Shown: positions 29,242-36,427 of the stretch, in pieces | Layout of the letters: each line of letters opens with the position of its first letter | How positions within the stretch are numbered: position 1 is the stretch's first letter | Origin: Fimbriiglobus sp. | GTDB lineage: Bacteria > Planctomycetota > Planctomycetia > Gemmatales > Gemmataceae | DNA length: 36,427 nucleotides | Direction of reading: 5' to 3' | Assembly (NCBI GenBank): GCA_025459365.1 | Contig: JALOQR010000010.1 | Location: forward strand, 1-36,427 | Position numbers and translations under genes: made by a program | Notes under the pieces: generated by a model | Told to the model about the DNA's origin: nothing | Database searches by the model: none | Seen by the model: the letters and a program-made list of their open reading frames with translations, nothing else

Positions 29242-30819
29242 ATGAGCATGCGTTGGGTCAAAGTGTGTACGCTGACGGCGGTGGTCGCCGGCGTGTTCGG
29301 GGGTTCGTCCCTCACCGCCGACGACAAGAAGCCAGCCGAGCCGGCCAAGCCAGCGGACAAGCCGGCCGAAGCAATGCCCCCGGCCGCCGGTACCCCCGGC
29401 ACGGCCATCCCCGCGGCCCCGCCGGTCATCACCGGCACGCCTGGGGTTGTTACCGGTGGTTGTGACGCCGGCATCGCTGCTCCGGCGATCGGCGGAGCGG
29501 TGATCAGCGGTGGATGCGGGGCTGCCCCGGCCATCGGTGGTGGGTGCGGCGGCGGGGTGACCTACACCACCGTCCGCGAAACGGTGATGGTGCCGACCAC
29601 CGTGCAAGAAACCCGCACGGCCTACCGGCAGGAATTGCAAAACCAGACCTACACTGCCTACCGCACCGAAGTGGTGCCGGAAGTGCAGAGCCGTCAGGTC
29701 ACGGTGAACCGCCAGGTCACCGAAACGGTGATGGTGAACCAGACTCGGATGGTGAGCCGTCCGGTCACCGAAACGGTGATGGTCAGCCAGACCGTCAGCA
29801 AGCCGGTCACCGAAACCGTGATGACCACCCAGACGGTGAGCAAGCCGGTCACCGAAACGGTGATGGAAACCCGCACGATCAGCAAGCAGGTTCCTGTCAC
29901 CAAGACGGTGATGGTGAACGAAACTCGTTACGAGACCGTCCAGGAGACCAAGATGGTCGCCAAGACGGTACGGAACACCGTCCGGGTGCCGGTCGAGGTT
30001 AACCTCGGGCCGTCCATCCTGGACCGTGTGAAGGGGTTCTGCGATCCTTGCCACTGCCCGTGCCCCCGCACGGTGACCATCTGCAAGCGGCAGACCACCT
30101 GCGAGACGGTGTGCGAGCCGGTGACCACCTGCCGGAAAGTGCCGGTGACCACCTGCGTGCCGAAGACCATCACCACCTGTGAAACGGTGTGTGAGACGGT
30201 GCAGGTGCCGGTCACCCGCACCCGGATCGTGTGCGAGACGGTGCAGGTGCCGGTCACCCGCACCCGGATCGTGTGCGAGACGGTGCAGGTTCCCACCACC
30301 GTGACCAAGACCGTGTGCGAAGCCCAGACGGTGCAAGTGCCGACCACCGTCACCAAGTGCGTGCCGACGGTTGAGACTCAGACCTTCACCGTGAACAAGA
30401 CCGTCCAAGTGCCGTACACCGCCACCCGCCAGGTGTGCGTGACCGTCCCGTACACCGAAACGGTGAACGTGACCAAGTACGTCGCCCAGACGGTGGAGCG
30501 TCAGGTGGCGGTGGCCGCCCCGGCCGTGAGCGGCGGGTGCGGTGACGCCGGCTTCGGCGGGGCCAGCTTCGGTGGCGGGGCTGGGGCCTGCGACGCCGGT
30601 CGGGCCGGCCTGCTGGACGGCCTCCGTGGCCGGCTCAGCGGCCTGTTCAACCGTGGCGGCTGCGGCGGCGGCCTGCTCAAGGGCTGGACCCCGGGCGCTC
30701 GGCTCGGTGGCCTGTTCGGCGGCTGCGGGTGCGCGGCTCCGGCCCCGACCTGCGGCGGCGGGTGCGGCGTGGCCCCGGCGGCCATCGCGGCCCCGAGCTG
30801 CGGCGGCTGCGGCCACTAA
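29242..30819 (+). CDS. Secreted YTV-like, cysteine-rich tandem-repeat protein (putative cell envelope protein)
   Basis: Signal peptide MSMRWVKVCTLTAVVAGVFGGSSLTADD; many 14-aa repeats (TVSKPVTETVMTTQ; ETVQVPVTRTRIVC); Gly/Cys-rich C-terminus. The ORF opens at 29041; ATG 29242 (or 29227) is the likely start. Confidence 0.85.
   Translation: MSMRWVKVCTLTAVVAGVFGGSSLTADDKKPAEPAKPADKPAEAMPPAAGTPGTAIPAAPPVITGTPGVVTGGCDAGIAAPAIGGAVISGGCGAAPAIGGGCGGGVTYTTVRETVMVPTTVQETRTAYRQELQNQTYTAYRTEVVPEVQSRQVTVNRQVTETVMVNQTRMVSRPVTETVMVSQTVSKPVTETVMTTQTVSKPVTETVMETRTISKQVPVTKTVMVNETRYETVQETKMVAKTVRNTVRVPVEVNLGPSILDRVKGFCDPCHCPCPRTVTICKRQTTCETVCEPVTTCRKVPVTTCVPKTITTCETVCETVQVPVTRTRIVCETVQVPVTRTRIVCETVQVPTTVTKTVCEAQTVQVPTTVTKCVPTVETQTFTVNKTVQVPYTATRQVCVTVPYTETVNVTKYVAQTVERQVAVAAPAVSGGCGDAGFGGASFGGGAGACDAGRAGLLDGLRGRLSGLFNRGGCGGGLLKGWTPGARLGGLFGGCGCAAPAPTCGGGCGVAPAAIAAPSCGGCGH
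30193..30276 (+). repeat. Exact tandem duplication of a 42-nt coding unit
   Basis: gagacggtgcaggtgccggtcacccgcacccggatcgtgtgc at 30193-30234 and 30235-30276 (ETVQVPVTRTRIVC x2). Confidence 0.92.
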
Positions 30820-30864
30820 GTCAAACCCAGGGGTGGTGAACCCGTAAATCACGACCCCCACACC

Positions 30865-30899
30865 AACCCCCGGCCAAGTGCCGGGGGTTGTTTCGTTTC
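30865..30899 (+). terminator. Rho-independent terminator downstream of the repeat protein
   Basis: AACCCCCGGC-CAAGT-GCCGGGGGTT (10-bp perfect stem, 5-nt loop) followed by GTTTCGTTT. Confidence 0.88.
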
Positions 30900-31017
30900 A
30901 TCCGCTGCGCTCACCCGGCGTGGACAGCTTCGGGCCGGGGTGAATACACTGTCTTCCAGAGGGGCGGTCGCCGTGCGCTACGGTGGTCGCCCCCTGTTGT
31001 TTCCCGGAGTGTGCGGA

Positions 31018-32100
31018 ATGGCCGAACTACTGCGAACGCCGCTCCACGGCTGGCACGTGGCCAACAAGGCCCGCATGGTGCCGTTCGCCGGCTGGGAGAT
31101 GCCGGTGCAGTATGCCGGCATCATCCCCGAGCACACCGCCGTCCGCACCGGCTGCGGGCTATTCGACGTCAGCCACATGGGGCGGCTGGAGTTCCCCGGT
31201 ACAGACGCTCGGCCGTTGTTGGAGGAGGTCTTCACCAACAGCGTGAGCACGATGAAAAACGGGCAGGTGCGGTACGGGCTGGTCTGCCGCGACGACGGCG
31301 GCATCCTCGACGATGTGCTGGTCTACCGCTGGGGAGCTGGCGAGTTCAGTATGGTGGTGAATGGCAGCAACCGCGAGAAGATCGCGGCGTGGCTGAAGAC
31401 CCAAGCGGGAAAACTCGGCAACGGCTCGGGCGCGATCGATCATACCTTCGACACCTGCTTGATCGCCGTGCAGGGTCCGAAGGCGGTCGAGTTGGTGAGC
31501 GGGTTGTTTGGCACCGACGTGAGCGACTTGAAGTACTACTTCGCTCGTATCACCACCTACCGCGGCGAGTGGTGCATGGTCAGCCGCACCGGGTACACGG
31601 GCGAAGACGGTTTCGAGGTGAGCGTGGCGAACAAACTGGCCGCGCCACTGTGGGAGGAGTTGATCGGCCGCGGGGCGGTGGCGTGCGGGCTGGGCGCCCG
31701 CGACACCCTCCGGCTGGAAGCCGCCATGCCGCTGTACGGTCACGAGTTGAACGAACAGACCGACCCTATTTCCGCTGGCCTCGGCTGGGCGGTGAAATTC
31801 GACAAAGAGTTTGTCGGGCGGAACGCGCTCCAGAACCTCCCCCCGGGTCGGCCGCTGCGGGTCGGGCTGGAACTGGAGGGCAAGCGGGCCGCCCGTGAGG
31901 GGTCTGAGGTGTTCGCCGACGGCTCGCAGGTGGGCACCGTGACGAGCGGTAGCTTCGTGCCCCACCTGCAAAAATCGATCGCCATGGCGTACCTGCCGCG
32001 GGCGTTCGCCACGCCGGGCACCGAGGTGCTGATCGACCTCCGCGGCACGAAGGTGCCGGCGAAGGTGGTGCTGTTACCGTTCTACAAGCGATCCAAGTAG
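31018..32100 (+). CDS. gcvT: Aminomethyltransferase (glycine cleavage system T protein)
   Basis: 'TPLHGWHVANKARMVPFAGWEMPVQY', 'GLFDVSHMGRLEF', 'TGYTGEDGFEV', 'CGLGARDTLRLEAAMPLYGHEL'. Start ATG 31018. Confidence 0.96.
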   Translation: MAELLRTPLHGWHVANKARMVPFAGWEMPVQYAGIIPEHTAVRTGCGLFDVSHMGRLEFPGTDARPLLEEVFTNSVSTMKNGQVRYGLVCRDDGGILDDVLVYRWGAGEFSMVVNGSNREKIAAWLKTQAGKLGNGSGAIDHTFDTCLIAVQGPKAVELVSGLFGTDVSDLKYYFARITTYRGEWCMVSRTGYTGEDGFEVSVANKLAAPLWEELIGRGAVACGLGARDTLRLEAAMPLYGHELNEQTDPISAGLGWAVKFDKEFVGRNALQNLPPGRPLRVGLELEGKRAAREGSEVFADGSQVGTVTSGSFVPHLQKSIAMAYLPRAFATPGTEVLIDLRGTKVPAKVVLLPFYKRSK

Positions 32101-32170
32101 GCGAGCGGGGGGCGTGTGCCCCCTGGTTCGCGTCGTTCACTATCCGCCCCGCTCACGCGGGCCGCTCGCC
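32100..32170. repeat. Intergenic palindromic element (REP-like), copy 2
   Basis: GGCGAGCGGGGGGCGTGTGCCCCCTGGT (32100-32127) shared in reverse complement with 19042-19081; further CCCCGCTC and GCTCGCC motifs up to 32170. Confidence 0.55.
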
Positions 32171-32181
32171 AGGAGTTTCCC

Positions 32182-32565
32182 ATGTCGAACCCCGCTACCC
32201 TCCGCTACGCCACCTCGCACGAGTGGGTGAAACTCGACGGCGACGTCGCCACCGTTGGCGTCACCAAGTTCGCCGTCGAACAACTCACCGAACCGACCTT
32301 TCTCGAACTGAAGAAGGTCGGTCTGACGGTGAAGCCCGGCGACGAGATCGGCATCATCGAGAGCGTGAAGAGCACCAGCAGCATCTACGCCCCGGTGGCA
32401 GGGCAGGTGGTGGAGGTGAATGCGGCGGCGGTCAACGACTTGGCGAAGGTGAACGACGACCCGTTCGGCTCCGGCTGGATGCTCAAGATTCAACTGGCAC
32501 CGGGGGCAACCCTCGATCACCTGCTCACCGCCGCTCAGTACGACGCCCAAATCGCCGGGCACTGA
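32182..32565 (+). CDS. gcvH: Glycine cleavage system H protein
   Basis: 'LRYATSHEWVKLDGDVATVGVTKFA', lipoyl region 'GIIESVKSTSSIYAPVAGQVVEVN'. Confidence 0.96.
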   Translation: MSNPATLRYATSHEWVKLDGDVATVGVTKFAVEQLTEPTFLELKKVGLTVKPGDEIGIIESVKSTSSIYAPVAGQVVEVNAAAVNDLAKVNDDPFGSGWMLKIQLAPGATLDHLLTAAQYDAQIAGH

Positions 32566-32648
32566 TGCCCCCCCAGTGATACGCCCGCTCGGGGTGCGGT
32601 TCTCATAAGTCGCACCCCCCACAGCCCATCCCGGAGCCTCGCTCACTG

Positions 32649-33995
32649 ATGTCCGCCTACACCCTGAACACCCCCGAAGACGTTGCCGCCATGCTCGCCC
32701 GTATCGGCGTGCCGAGCGTGGAAGCTCTCTTCGCCAATATCCCCGCCGACGTGCGGTTCACCCGCCTGCTCGAGATCCCGCCGGCTCTCGGGGAGATTGA
32801 GCTTTCCGCCCACATGCGGGAACTGGCCGGCAAGAACGTGTCGTCGTCTGACGCCGTCTGCTTCCTCGGCGGTGGAGCCTACGACCACTTCATCCCCGCC
32901 GTGGTGGACGTGGTGGCGAGCCGCGGCGAGTTCTACACCGCCTACACCCCGTACCAGGCCGAGGCCAGTCAAGGTACCTTGCAGGCGATCTACGAATACC
33001 AAACCCTGATGTGCCAACTGACGGGGATGGACGTGGCCAACGCCAGCTTATACGAGGGCGGGTCGGCGGTGGCGGAAGCGGTGCTCATGGCCCTGAACAT
33101 CACCGACCGCAAGGGCGGCGAGGTACTCATCGCCGAGAGCGTTCACCCTGAATACCGTCAGGTACTCGACACGTACGTCGCCAACCTGCCGGTGAAGGTG
33201 ACCACCCTCCCCTGCCCGGAGGGGTTCCTCAACCCCGCCGACGTGGCGAAGGCGGTGACGGACAAGACCATCGCCGTGGTGGCGCAGTCGCCCAACTTCT
33301 TCGGTCACCTCGAGGAAATGTCCGACATCGGCGCAGCGGCGAAGAAGACCGGGGCCATCTTCATCGACGTGTTCGACCCGGTCAGCCTCGGGCTGCTCAC
33401 CACCCCGGCGGCGCACGGTGCCGATATCGCCGTCGCGGAAGGGCAGGGTCTGGGTATCCCGTTCGGGTTCGGCGGGCCGTACCTCGGCATCCTGACGTGC
33501 CGCACCGAGTACCTACGAAAGATCCCCGGCCGGCTGGTGGGCGAGACGACCGACCGCCACGGCAACCGTTGCTGGGTGCTGACACTGAGTACCCGCGAGC
33601 AGCACATCCGCCGCGAGAAGGCGACGAGCAACATCTGCACGAACCAGGGCCTGTTCGCCCTGCGGGCGGCGGTTCACCTCACCGCCCTCGGCCCGGCGGG
33701 GTTGAAGGAGACGGCTGAGCTCTGCGTGCGGAAGGCCCACTACGCCGCCGAGCAGTTGGCGAAGGCCGGGGTGAAGGCGAAGTGGAACCGGCCGTTCGTG
33801 AAGGAGTTCACCGCGAGCGTGCCAGGCGACGTGAACACATTGCTCGCCGGCCTGCGCACCGACGGGTACTTCGGCGGGCTGCCGACCGGCCGGTGGTATC
33901 CCCAGTACGCCGACGGCCTGACGGTGGCGGTTACTGAAAAGCGGACCAAAGCCGAGATCGACGGCCTGGCCGCGGCGGTCGGCCGGCGGCTGTAG
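32649..33995 (+). CDS. gcvPA: Glycine dehydrogenase (decarboxylating) subunit 1
   Basis: 448 aa; 'FLGGGAYDHFIPAVVDVVASRGEFYTAYTPYQAEASQGTLQAIYEYQTLMCQLTGMDVANASLYEGGSA', 'EKATSNICTNQGLFAL'. Confidence 0.95.
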   Translation: MSAYTLNTPEDVAAMLARIGVPSVEALFANIPADVRFTRLLEIPPALGEIELSAHMRELAGKNVSSSDAVCFLGGGAYDHFIPAVVDVVASRGEFYTAYTPYQAEASQGTLQAIYEYQTLMCQLTGMDVANASLYEGGSAVAEAVLMALNITDRKGGEVLIAESVHPEYRQVLDTYVANLPVKVTTLPCPEGFLNPADVAKAVTDKTIAVVAQSPNFFGHLEEMSDIGAAAKKTGAIFIDVFDPVSLGLLTTPAAHGADIAVAEGQGLGIPFGFGGPYLGILTCRTEYLRKIPGRLVGETTDRHGNRCWVLTLSTREQHIRREKATSNICTNQGLFALRAAVHLTALGPAGLKETAELCVRKAHYAAEQLAKAGVKAKWNRPFVKEFTASVPGDVNTLLAGLRTDGYFGGLPTGRWYPQYADGLTVAVTEKRTKAEIDGLAAAVGRRL

Positions 33996-34017
33996 CCCTC
34001 GACCGGAGGTTCACCCA

Positions 34018-34044
34018 CCCCGCTCCACTGTGAAGGGAGCGGGG
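34018..34044 (+). terminator. GC-rich hairpin after gcvPA (possible terminator, no clear U tract)
   Basis: CCCCGCTCC-actgtgaag-GGAGCGGGG, 9-bp perfect stem. Confidence 0.45.
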
Positions 34045-34175
34045 CTGAGGTCGGACTTCGCAAGCGACCTGCGACCGTGTGAAGAATCGGGGCGTGTTAC
34101 AACCGCCCTCCTCCTCGACGGCGGTCGGCGGTATCTTTCCCCCTCAACCTGCTACTGCCGGATGAGGGACCGACC

Positions 34176-34611
34176 GTGATCTCGTTCACCTGCGCTTGCG
34201 GCGAATCGCTGGCGGCCTCCCCCGAGCACGCCGGTATGCAAGTGCAGTGCCCCCGGTGCGAAAAGCTCCTCACCGTGCCGGCGGCGGGTGACGAGTTCGA
34301 GTACGCCGACGACCGCGAGGAGGCCCCGCTACCGCTCACTGACCCGCCGGCGGCGAAGGGGCGGGTGGTGGACAATAGCGACGACGACAACAACCCCCGC
34401 CAAAAGAGGCGAAGAGGCGCGGCGGGCGAAGGAAAGCCGCGGCATCCACTTCACCCCCGGCATTCTGCTCGGCGTAGGCATGTTCTTCTTCGGCATCACG
34501 CTATTTGTTGTGCTCCTCTGCCTCGGGTACCTGTCCATTTGGCCGCTGGTCTTCGCCGGGGTGGGGGCGGTGCGGGCGGTGCTCTCGTTCCTCGGCCAGG
34601 GGGTCGACTGA
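34176..34611 (+). pseudogene. Zinc-ribbon/TM protein gene interrupted by an apparent frameshift near 34390-34440
   Basis: N-terminal zinc-ribbon 'FTCACGESLAASPEHAGMQVQCPRCEKLLTVP' in the frame of ORF 34176; hydrophobic C-terminus 'FTPGILLGVGMFFFGITLFVVLLCLGYLSIWPLVFAGVGAV' in the frame of ORF 34288, ending at 34611. Confidence 0.65.
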
Positions 34612-34644
34612 CCCGCCGGCCGGCCGGGGGCGTAAGATAGCGGT

Positions 34645-36243
34645 GTGAATAACCCCCCCGATCCCACCGAACCGCGTGTCTTCCTCGTCGGTGCCGGCCC
34701 TGGCGACCCCGGCTTGCTCACCCTCCGGGCAGCCGAAATCCTGGCGTCGGCCGATCTCGTTCTGTACGACCAACTCATTCCGCGTCGTCTGCTCGACTTC
34801 GCCGCCCCACACGCCGAGGCACTTTGCGTCCGGGATCTACCTGCCAATGCTCAAGACAAGTACCCAACCATCTACTCGCGGATGATCGACGCCGCTCGTG
34901 CCGGGAAGCGGGTGGTGCGGCTGAAAGGGGGCGATCCGTTGGTGTTCGGCCGCGGAGCTGAGGAGGCCGAAGCCCTGCGGCAATTCGGCATCCCTTACGA
35001 AATTGTTCCCGGCGTGACCGCTGCGCTCGCCACCGCTGCCTTCCTCGATATCCCCCTGACCCACCGTGCGCACACCTCCGCCGTGGCGTTCGTCACGGGT
35101 CATGAACTGCCGGGCAAGCCGGGCAGCAAGCTCGACTGGCAAGCCCTCGCCCAGTTCCCTGGCACCCTGGCCGTTTACATGGGTATCGCCCGCTTGCCGA
35201 TCCTGGTGAGCGAACTACTCCGGCACGGCAAATCACCCGACACGCCGGCCGTCATCGCCGAGCGGGTGAGCACCGGCGAGATGCGGTCGGTGAAAACACG
35301 GCTGGCCGACCTGGAAACGGTGCGACGGGCGGCCGGGCTGGAAGCCCCTGGCCTGATCCTCATCGGTGAGTCTGCCGGCCACCGGCAGGAGCCGTCGTGG
35401 TTCGAGGCCCGCCCGCTGTTCGGCCGCCGCGTGCTGGTCACCCGCCCGCGCCACCAGGCCGAGCCGATGGTGCGAGCGCTCGAGCGACTCGGGGCGGTGC
35501 CGGCCGTCCTCCCCACCCTCGCCGTCCGCGACCCGGCCGACTTCGGCCCACTCGACAACGCACTGGCGCAACTCCGCTCGCCCGGCGGTGGGTTCGACTG
35601 GATCGTGTTCACCAGTGCCAACGGAGTTATGGCCTTCTTCCGCCGGCTGAAACACCTCGGCCGCGATGTGCGTGACCTGGGCCGCGTGAAACTGGCCGCC
35701 ATCGGCCCGAAGACGGCCGAAGTTCTGGCAGAGTACCACCTCACTGCCGACGTGGTGCCGGGCAGGTTCATCGCCGAGGGGCTAGCGGACGCTCTTCGCG
35801 AGAAAGTGGCCGGGCAACGGGTGCTGTTGGTGCGGGCGAACCGTGGGCGGGATCACCTGCCGAAGGAACTGGCCACCGTTGCGAGCGTGTCGCAGGTGGT
35901 CGCCTACGAGCAGGTGGATGGTGTGGATACCGACTCGCCGGCGCTGGCCGCCCTTCGGCGTGGTGAGGTCGAGTTTGTGACCCTGAGTAGTTCCAACGTC
36001 GCCCGTGGTTTGCTCGGGCACTTCGACGACCACCTGAAGGGGCGGGTGCTGCGGGGCGAAATGAAGCTGGTTTGCATCAGCCCCGAGACGGGCCGCGTGG
36101 TACGGGAACTGGGCTATCCGGTAGCGGCCGAGGCGGCGGTGTACACGGCGGAGGGACTATTGGAAGCCGTCAGGAAACTGGCGGCGGAAACACCTGGGAG
36201 ATCGGATCACGCCCCCCACGACCAGGTCGAAGCCGAATCCTGA
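34645..36243 (+). CDS. Uroporphyrinogen-III C-methyltransferase / uroporphyrinogen-III synthase fusion
   Basis: SUMT motifs 'VGAGPGDPGLLTLRAAEIL', 'VRLKGGDPLVFGRGAEEAEAL', followed by a HemD-like domain 'GRRVLVTRPRHQAEPMVRALERLGA...IVFTSANGVMAFF'. Start GTG 34645. Confidence 0.92.
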   Translation: MNNPPDPTEPRVFLVGAGPGDPGLLTLRAAEILASADLVLYDQLIPRRLLDFAAPHAEALCVRDLPANAQDKYPTIYSRMIDAARAGKRVVRLKGGDPLVFGRGAEEAEALRQFGIPYEIVPGVTAALATAAFLDIPLTHRAHTSAVAFVTGHELPGKPGSKLDWQALAQFPGTLAVYMGIARLPILVSELLRHGKSPDTPAVIAERVSTGEMRSVKTRLADLETVRRAAGLEAPGLILIGESAGHRQEPSWFEARPLFGRRVLVTRPRHQAEPMVRALERLGAVPAVLPTLAVRDPADFGPLDNALAQLRSPGGGFDWIVFTSANGVMAFFRRLKHLGRDVRDLGRVKLAAIGPKTAEVLAEYHLTADVVPGRFIAEGLADALREKVAGQRVLLVRANRGRDHLPKELATVASVSQVVAYEQVDGVDTDSPALAALRRGEVEFVTLSSSNVARGLLGHFDDHLKGRVLRGEMKLVCISPETGRVVRELGYPVAAEAAVYTAEGLLEAVRKLAAETPGRSDHAPHDQVEAES

Positions 36244-36252
36244 CCGGACAAC

Positions 36253-36427
36253 CTACTTCAGATCCCTCATGGCATTGAAGCCGAGGTAGCCAGTCAGGCC
36301 AGCGGCGATGAGGCCGATGATGTCGAATACGATGAACGGCCCACCGCCAAACGGGAACTTGGCGATGAGGTCGAGGAGGAACAGCAAGGCCATGACTCCG
36401 GCCACGCCGAGCGCCCCGTAGCACATC
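36253..36427 (-). CDS. Small membrane protein, C-terminal part (5' end outside window)
   Basis: Reverse-strand reading ...MCYGALGVAGVMALLFLLDLIAKFPFGGGPFIVFDIIGLIAAGLTGYLGFNAMRDLK*, stop at 36253; two hydrophobic segments. Not in the supplied ORF track because of its length and the window edge. Confidence 0.55.
   Translation of the reverse strand, partial: MCYGALGVAGVMALLFLLDLIAKFPFGGGPFIVFDIIGLIAAGLTGYLGFNAMRDLK

Noticed and set aside
29026-30861. 611-aa minus-strand His/Gly-rich ORF (HHRFGDRLAHRL... repeats)
   Set aside because: It is the antisense reading of the in-frame 42-nt repeats of the plus-strand YTV-like gene, which has a signal peptide, sensible composition and its own terminator.
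1-36427. CRISPR array, rRNA, transposase or prophage genes
   Set aside because: No regularly spaced direct repeats with unique spacers, no rRNA-like segments, and no transposase/integrase motifs in the translations I could read.

Overview
GC-rich window that looks like a planctomycete (Gemmata-type) chromosome at the replication-origin-proximal region. This assignment is inferred from gene content, a YTV-type repeat protein, ECF sigma factors with large C-terminal extensions, and a GldG/DUF4340 ABC cluster. Gene order: dnaA (3' part), dnaN, a DUF721 gene, gyrB, a PAS/GAF hybrid histidine kinase, and a secreted/anchored TPR-like protein ending in a CXXCH motif. Next comes a minus-strand cluster of ECF sigma, membrane anti-sigma-like protein, and a second ECF sigma fused to a cupredoxin-like domain, followed by a DUF1444-like gene and a secreted bulb-lectin protein. 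A four-gene ABC/GldG/DUF4340 operon (minus) follows, then rsgA, a membrane-embedded Hsp70-like ATPase with a membrane partner, and a Cys-rich YTV-like 14-aa-repeat protein with a clear terminator. The window ends with gcvT-gcvH-gcvPA, a zinc-ribbon/TM gene split by a frameshift, a cobA-hemD fusion, and a partial small membrane protein. Main points of interest: (1) the sigma-cupredoxin fusion in a cluster with a second ECF sigma; (2) the Hsp70-like ATPase with a hydrophobic C-terminal hairpin plus its membrane partner; (3) a candidate oriC with inverted DnaA boxes between dnaA and dnaN; (4) the YTV-like cysteine-periodic repeat protein; (5) a palindromic intergenic element present in two copies. 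All calls come from reading the sequence and the supplied ORF translations; no searches were run.
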